DNA from: CAZHAC01 sp964383855
GTDB taxonomy: Bacteria > Chloroflexota > Dormibacteria > Dormibacterales > Dormibacteraceae
NCBI GenBank assembly: GCA_964383855.1
Contig: CAYLIP010000004.1
Span: 1 to 64,000 of the forward strand
Length of the DNA stretch: 64,000 bases
Direction: 5' to 3'
The position numbers were made by a program, and so were the translations under genes. The notes under the pieces are model-generated. The model made no database searches, was not told where the DNA came from, and saw nothing but the letters and a program-made list of their open reading frames with translations. Of the stretch, positions 60,038 through 64,000 are shown piece after piece. Every line of letters starts with the position of its first letter. The first letter of the stretch is position 1.

Positions 60038-60614
60038 CGGCGTCGATGACGCCGTACTCGATCGCCTCCTCGGGCGACATGTAGAAGTCGCGGTCGGTAT
60101 CGCGTTCGATGCGCTCGATCGGCTGACCGGTGTGGCGGGCGATCAGCTCGTTCAGCTCCTGCTTGATCCGGATGATCTCGCGCGCGTGGATGTCGAGGTC
60201 GGTGGCCTGCCCCGAGATGCCCCGGCCCGAGATCAGCGGCTGATGAATGTGGATCCGGGCGTTGGGCAGCGCAAAGCGGCGGCCCTTGCGCCCGGCCATC
60301 AGCACGATGGTGCCGAAGCTGGCCGCCCGTCCGACGGCAACCGTCGACACCGGCGCCTTTATGTACTGAATGGTGTCGTAGATGGCAAAGCCGGAGGCCA
60401 CCTGGCCGCCCGGGCTGTTGACGTAGATCTGGATCTCCTTGTCCGGGTCGTCGGCAGCCAGGTAGATCAGCTGGGCGACGACCAGGTTGGCGACGGCGTC
60501 GTTGATCGGGCGGCCGAGGAGGATGATCCGGTCTCGGAGCAGGCGCGAATAGATATCGAAGGAGCGCTCACGGTTGCCGCCCTCGTTCTCGACGACGGTG
60601 GGAATCAGGGCCAT
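59988..60614 (-). CDS. clpP: ATP-dependent Clp protease proteolytic subunit
   Basis: A 208-residue ClpP. Catalytic Ser99 in VGRAASFG, His124 in HIHQPL and the Asp in DTDRDFYMS form the triad. Phe instead of the usual Met follows the Ser. Sequence LLRDRIILLGRPINDAVANL is typical. It degrades proteins with ClpX/ClpC/ClpA. ATG 60614. It converges with the antiporter gene with a 50-bp overlap; no clpX is adjacent. Confidence 0.93.
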   Translation of the reverse strand: MALIPTVVENEGGNRERSFDIYSRLLRDRIILLGRPINDAVANLVVAQLIYLAADDPDKEIQIYVNSPGGQVASGFAIYDTIQYIKAPVSTVAVGRAASFGTIVLMAGRKGRRFALPNARIHIHQPLISGRGISGQATDLDIHAREIIRIKQELNELIARHTGQPIERIERDTDRDFYMSPEEAIEYGVIDAVIQSPELAAASASAER

Positions 60615-60640
60615 GGGCCGCTCACAGGATACTGATCCCT

Positions 60641-61081
60641 GTGCGACCGGCGGCCCGCCACGCCCTCAGCCCCCGGCAGTTCTTCGAGGTGCTGCCGACC
60701 GCGGTCGCCTCCCGGGTGCCCGCCGAGCTGCGGGGGTTCGAGACACTGGGCGGCCGGGGCCGGCTGCTCAAGTTCCACTACGGCGATCCTGGCGTGCATT
60801 TCGAGGGCTGGCACCATGCCGGGGCGGGCCGCTTCGAGGTGGGGCTCCACCTGGAGGCCGATCCGGCGACCAACCAGCGCCGGTTTGAGGCGCTGAGGGG
60901 GCGGATGGTGGAGGTAAAGGGGGCGCTGCCGCGCGCCGAGCTGGAGCCGTGGGATCGCGGCTGGTGCCGGCTCTATGAGACGTTTCCGGCTCCCGTCCTC
61001 GATCACGCGGTGGTGGCGGAGGCGGGGGAGCGGCTGGCCGCTTACATCAGCGTGCTGCAACCGCTGCTGGAGGGGCTGTAG
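60641..61081 (+). CDS. Hypothetical protein
   Basis: A 146-residue protein starting at GTG 60641, beginning RPAARHALSPRQFFEVLPTA, with a DPGVHFEGWHHAGAGRFEVGL segment and a C-terminal helix. The alternation of charged strands and the final helix resemble no family I know. Divergent from clpP by 26 bp, so the two share a promoter region. Confidence 0.6.
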   Translation: MRPAARHALSPRQFFEVLPTAVASRVPAELRGFETLGGRGRLLKFHYGDPGVHFEGWHHAGAGRFEVGLHLEADPATNQRRFEALRGRMVEVKGALPRAELEPWDRGWCRLYETFPAPVLDHAVVAEAGERLAAYISVLQPLLEGL

Positions 61082-61108
61082 GCAGGCCCGCTCGAGTTGA
61101 TAAAGGGC

Positions 61109-61255
61109 GCATGCGCCCGCACATGTGCCGTATCGGGGAGCGGGAAAGGCGCAGGCGCCCGCACATGCGCGTTATGGGGGCGCGGGAAAGGCGCAGGCCC
61201 CCGCACATGCGCGTTATGGGGACGCTCGAAAGGCTCTGGCGCCCGCACATGCGCT
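61109..61255. repeat. Four-copy 42-bp tandem repeat
   Basis: The core CCCGCACATG recurs at 61116, 61158, 61200 and 61242, exactly 42 bp apart. Each unit carries a GCACATGYGC near-palindrome and a variable GGGAAAGGCGC-type tail. 42 bp is 14 codons, so the array is open on both strands and could encode a 14-residue repeat, but no start/RBS supports a gene. It ends at the moaDE stop (61256). Confidence 0.9.
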
Positions 61256-61924
61256 TCAGCCGCCTGACTCCTCCACCCAGGTCGCACCAGAGGCCGCATG
61301 CTCCTTCTTCCAGATCGGCACCGACTCCTTGAGCCGGTCGATCCCCCACCTGCAGGCGGCGATCGCCTCCGCCCGGTGCGGCGCCGACGCGGAGACGACC
61401 ACCGACGCCTCACCGACCTCGAGCCGGCCCGTCCGGTGCGCCATCGCCACCCGCACGTCCGGCCACCGCTCACCGATCTCGGCCGCGATCCTCGCCATCT
61501 CCCGCTCCGCCATCCCCGCGTACGCCTCGTACTCGAGGTGCGTCACCGCCTCACCCCGGGAGAAGTCGCGGACGATGCCGGTGAAGCTGCAGATCGCCCC
61601 CGCCCCCGCATGCGCCACCGCCGCCTCGAGGCGGCGCGCATCCAGCGGCTCCTCGGTCAGCTCAACGAGGACCGGCTCGCTGCCCCCGCTCACGGGCGGG
61701 ATGAAAGCCAGCTCGTCGCCCTCCTCGAGGCGCTCGTCCCAGGCGCAGAAGTCCTGGTTGCGGGCGGGCCGGACACCGGAGGGTTCGGCCGGCAGCGCGG
61801 GGTGGCGGCGGTGCAGCTCGTTCCAGGCGTCGCGCGCGGTGGCGCCCTCGCTCAGCTCGAGCTCGTCCTGGCCGGTCCCCGCCAGCTCCCGGAAGCGGGC
61901 GAAGAGCCGCGCCGTGGCCATCAT
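61256..61924 (-). CDS. MoaD-MoaE fusion (molybdopterin synthase)
   Basis: A 222-residue fusion. Residues 1-80 are MoaD-like (beta-grasp, with GDELAFIPPVSGG), whose C-terminal Gly-Gly must carry the thiocarboxylate; residues 83-222 are MoaE-like (SFTGIVRDFSRGEAVTHLEY, MAHRTGRLEVGEASVVV, IWKKEH). Because Gly-Gly is internal, cleavage after it or an alternative thiocarboxylation must occur. Supplies molybdopterin to the formate dehydrogenase of this cluster. ATG 61924 or 61921. It overlaps the SLOG gene by 4 nt. Confidence 0.88.
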   Translation of the reverse strand: MMATARLFARFRELAGTGQDELELSEGATARDAWNELHRRHPALPAEPSGVRPARNQDFCAWDERLEEGDELAFIPPVSGGSEPVLVELTEEPLDARRLEAAVAHAGAGAICSFTGIVRDFSRGEAVTHLEYEAYAGMAEREMARIAAEIGERWPDVRVAMAHRTGRLEVGEASVVVSASAPHRAEAIAACRWGIDRLKESVPIWKKEHAASGATWVEESGG

Positions 61925-62268
61925 GCCCGCGCCCTGAACACGTGCACCTCGCGACCGCTGTCCAGCGCCCGCTCGACGGTGGCCCGGGTGCCGCCCGAGG
62001 ATCCGTCCCAGAAGGCGACCAGCACGTCGCACTGGTCGACCAGGCGCTGGTTGCGGGCCGCCGCCGCCTGCTGGTCGCCCGCCTCCTCGAAGGAGGCGGG
62101 AACGACCCGCACGGCCAGCCCGCGCTCCCGCGCGGCCCGGGTCACGGCGGCATCGACTCCACTCGCGCTGCCGGTCACCAGGCGCGCATCCGCGGGCAGG
62201 GCCCGGACGTAGCTCTCGACCTGGGTCAGGTCGGAAAAGTGGCGGCTGCCAATGATGGCGACCCGCAA
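61921..62268 (-). CDS. SLOG-family (DUF2493-like) protein
   Basis: A 115-residue Rossmann-like protein: VAIIGSRHFSDLTQVESYV at the start, then VTGSASGVDAAVTRAA and CDVLVAFWDGSSGGT. Family knowledge: the SLOG superfamily (YspA/DUF2493) binds nucleotide-derived ligands and includes signalling sensors. TTG 62268 is the start, just downstream of pckA on the same strand (11-bp gap). Role unknown. Confidence 0.8.
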   Translation of the reverse strand: MRVAIIGSRHFSDLTQVESYVRALPADARLVTGSASGVDAAVTRAARERGLAVRVVPASFEEAGDQQAAAARNQRLVDQCDVLVAFWDGSSGGTRATVERALDSGREVHVFRARA

Positions 62269-62279
62269 ACTGCCGGCCG

Positions 62280-63848
62280 TCAGCCCGCGGTCGAGCCGCC
62301 CCGGCCCACGTTCCCGTAGTTCTCGTCGAACATCTGGCGCAGCTTGCGGGCCTGGCGGTCGTAAGCCTCGGCATCGGGCCAGGCGCGGCGCGGGTCGAGC
62401 ACCTCGGCCGGCACGTCCGGCACGGCGTCCGGGATGTGCACGCCAAAGACCGGGTCCTGGTGAGTCGGGACGCCGCGCAGCCGGCCCTCAACCACCGCGC
62501 GCACGATGGCGCGGGTGTGCGCGATCGAGATCCTCTCGCCGACGCCGTAGGGCCCACCGACCCAGCCCGTGTTGAGCATCCAGACCTCGGCGCCGTGCTT
62601 CCTCACCCGCTCGATCAGCATGTCGGCGTAGGTGTCCGGCGGCAGCACCAGGAAGGGCGATGCAAAGCAGGTGCTGAACGTCGGCTCGGGCTCGGTGACG
62701 CCGCGCTCGGTACCCGCCACCTTGGCCGTGTAACCGGATAGGAAGAAGTAGCGCATCTGGTCGGCGTCCAGCCGGGCCACCGGCGGCAGTACACCGAATG
62801 CGTCGGCGGACAGGAAGAGCACGTTGCTGGGATGGCCGGCCCGGCCCGAGAGGTCGGCATTGGGGATCAGGTCGACCGGATAGGCCGACCGGGTGTTCTC
62901 GGTCCGGCTCTCGTCGTCGTAATCCGGGATCCGCGTGTTGGGGTCGAAGGCGACGTTCTCGAGGATGGTGCCGAAATGCTCGGTGGCGGCATAGATCTCG
63001 GGCTCCGCCTGCTTCGAGATGCGGATCGTCTTGGCGTAGCAGCCGCCCTCGAAATTGAAAACGCCCTCGTCCGACCAGCCGTGCTCGTCGTCTCCGATAA
63101 GCCGGCGCGTGGGCTCCGAGGAGAGCGTGGTCTTGCCCGTCCCGGAGAGACCGAAGAAGAGGGCGACGTCGCCGTCGGCGCCGACGTTGGCCGAGCAGTG
63201 CATGGGCATCGCGCCCTGCTCGGGCATCAGGTAGTTGAGCGCGGTGAAGATCGATTTCTTGATCTCGCCCGCGTACTGGGTGCCGCCGATGATGACCATC
63301 CGGCGCTGGAAGTTGACCAGGATGAAGGTCTCGCTGCGGGTGCCGTCGGAGGCGGGGTCGGCCGTGACCGAGGGCAGCGACATCACCGTGAAGTCGGGCT
63401 CGAAGTTTTCGCGCTCCTCGCTCGAGGGCCGGATGAAGAGGTTGTGGGCGAAGATGCTGTGCCACGCCAGCTCGGTGACGACCCTCACCCGAAGCCGGTA
63501 GCGGGGGTCTGCGCAGGCGAAGACGTCCTGGACGTAGATCTCGTGCTCGGCTATGAAGTCGGTCATCTTCTGGAGCAGGCGATCGAACTTGTCCGGCCCG
63601 ATCGGCCGGTTGCCGGCATGCCACCAGATCTTGTCTTTGGAGCCGGGCTCCTCGACGAAGAACTTGTCCTTCGGCGATCTGCCGGTGTGCTTCCCGGTCT
63701 CCGCCGTGAGGGCGCCGCTCTCGACGACCGTGCCTTCACCGCGCCGGACGGCATGCTCGTAGAGCTCGGCGACCGAGAGGTTGTGCCAGCTGCGGGTCGG
63801 CTTGGCGAGTCCGACGTGCCTCAGGACAGGCTCGTTCTTGATCTGCAT
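62280..63848 (-). CDS. pckA: Phosphoenolpyruvate carboxykinase (ATP)
   Basis: A 522-residue ATP-type PEPCK. Motifs: SPKDKFFV, GTQYAGEIKK, phosphate loop GLSGTGKTTLS, kinase-2 GDDEHGWSDEGVFNFEGGCY and the C-terminal VWMLNTGWVGGPYGVG. It converts oxaloacetate to PEP for gluconeogenesis. ATG 63848. The presence of this enzyme suggests growth on organic acids or amino acids. Confidence 0.95.
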   Translation of the reverse strand: MQIKNEPVLRHVGLAKPTRSWHNLSVAELYEHAVRRGEGTVVESGALTAETGKHTGRSPKDKFFVEEPGSKDKIWWHAGNRPIGPDKFDRLLQKMTDFIAEHEIYVQDVFACADPRYRLRVRVVTELAWHSIFAHNLFIRPSSEERENFEPDFTVMSLPSVTADPASDGTRSETFILVNFQRRMVIIGGTQYAGEIKKSIFTALNYLMPEQGAMPMHCSANVGADGDVALFFGLSGTGKTTLSSEPTRRLIGDDEHGWSDEGVFNFEGGCYAKTIRISKQAEPEIYAATEHFGTILENVAFDPNTRIPDYDDESRTENTRSAYPVDLIPNADLSGRAGHPSNVLFLSADAFGVLPPVARLDADQMRYFFLSGYTAKVAGTERGVTEPEPTFSTCFASPFLVLPPDTYADMLIERVRKHGAEVWMLNTGWVGGPYGVGERISIAHTRAIVRAVVEGRLRGVPTHQDPVFGVHIPDAVPDVPAEVLDPRRAWPDAEAYDRQARKLRQMFDENYGNVGRGGSTAG

Positions 63849-63895
63849 CTCCGACCGATGATACGGGTGGGTGGATCGCTGTGAGAGGGCTTAGG

Positions 63896-64000
63896 TCACC
63901 TCGGCAGGCGCGATTCGACCCGGTCGATTCTCTCCTCGAGCTTGCGCAGGCGGGCGTCGACGCCGCCGGGCAGGGAAGCCCCCTCCTCGGTTCCGTTGGC
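63896..64000 (-). CDS. Partial C-terminus of a coiled-coil protein
   Basis: On the minus strand 34 residues run in frame from the window edge to TGA at 63896. They end in VDARLRKLEERIDRVESRLP, a heptad-like coiled coil. Gene identity cannot be told from this piece. Confidence 0.5.
   Translation of the reverse strand, partial: ANGTEEGASLPGGVDARLRKLEERIDRVESRLPR

Noticed and set aside
61109..61255. CRISPR array
   Set aside because: The 42-bp units are contiguous without unique spacers, and no cas gene is nearby.
61256..62557. A 433-codon frame upstream of the MoaD-MoaE fusion
   Set aside because: Its N-terminal half is a non-protein-like out-of-frame reading of the SLOG and pckA genes.

Overview
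The window reads as a chromosomal segment of a high-GC, free-living bacterium. Genes are packed tightly with 1-4 nt start/stop overlaps, GTG and TTG starts are frequent, and several families point to a soil-type oxidative lifestyle: an F420/deazaflavin-type nitroreductase-like protein, a mycoredoxin-like glutaredoxin, an ECF42-type sigma factor with a DGPF protein, Hsp20, and ATP-type PEP carboxykinase. I cannot fix the phylum from the sequence. A Chloroflexota/Dormibacterota- or Actinomycetota-like organism is my inference. No prophage, IS element, rRNA or CRISPR array was seen.

Layout. 0-6.8 kb: partial ADP-ribosylglycohydrolase, two tRNA-Arg genes, a nucleotidyltransferase/metallophosphoesterase/lipoprotein operon, two TetR modules, and a DUF1326/DUF2182 membrane pair. 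6.8-9.1 kb: a divergent redox cluster with two probable selenoproteins (a rhodanese-CBS protein and an AhpD-like protein), a small Cys-rich protein and a glutaredoxin. 9.2-12.6 kb: VOC and DinB proteins, then a three-gene phospholipid operon. 12.8-16.5 kb: hyuA/hyuB hydantoinase-type genes. 16.5-23.1 kb: regulators, an FAD oxidase, Hsp20, a methyltransferase, an acyltransferase and a tyrosine recombinase. 23.2-29.9 kb: a selenocysteine formate dehydrogenase operon (fdhD-fdhA-fdhE-fdhB-nrfD-like). 29.9-38.3 kb: PAS protein, KdpDE-like two-component pair, APC/KimA-like permease, glycosyltransferase, PAS histidine kinase. 38.6-40.1 kb: a 31-codon secreted-peptide gene directly upstream of an HTH-TPR regulator, resembling an RRNPP quorum-sensing pair. 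40.2-45.1 kb: two different Nramp proteins, a CDF-like protein and MntR with its operator. 45.2-52.7 kb: FtsH, a sensor kinase with a decayed LuxR partner, and the ECF42/DGPF operon. 52.8-60 kb: a SufR-like regulator, NnrE, MBL exonuclease and ATP-dependent DNA ligase, M55 peptidase, Na+/H+ antiporter, ClpP. 60.6-64 kb: a four-copy 42-bp tandem repeat, a MoaD-MoaE fusion, a SLOG protein and PckA.

The main point is UGA recoding. Three genes are interrupted by a single in-frame TGA at a position where the family carries a catalytic Cys or Sec. In each case a stable hairpin follows, with its apical loop starting 19-21 nt after the TGA and a G in the first two loop bases, as expected for a bacterial SECIS. 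The formate dehydrogenase is the textbook case and shows that the organism very likely decodes UGA as Sec; the two redox proteins at 7-9 kb are the less expected ones. Standard gene calling would split all three. No selA, selB, selC or selD gene lies in the window.

A second candidate system is the peptide/HTH-TPR pair at 38.6-40.1 kb, with a predicted seven-residue mature peptide and a palindrome between the two genes.
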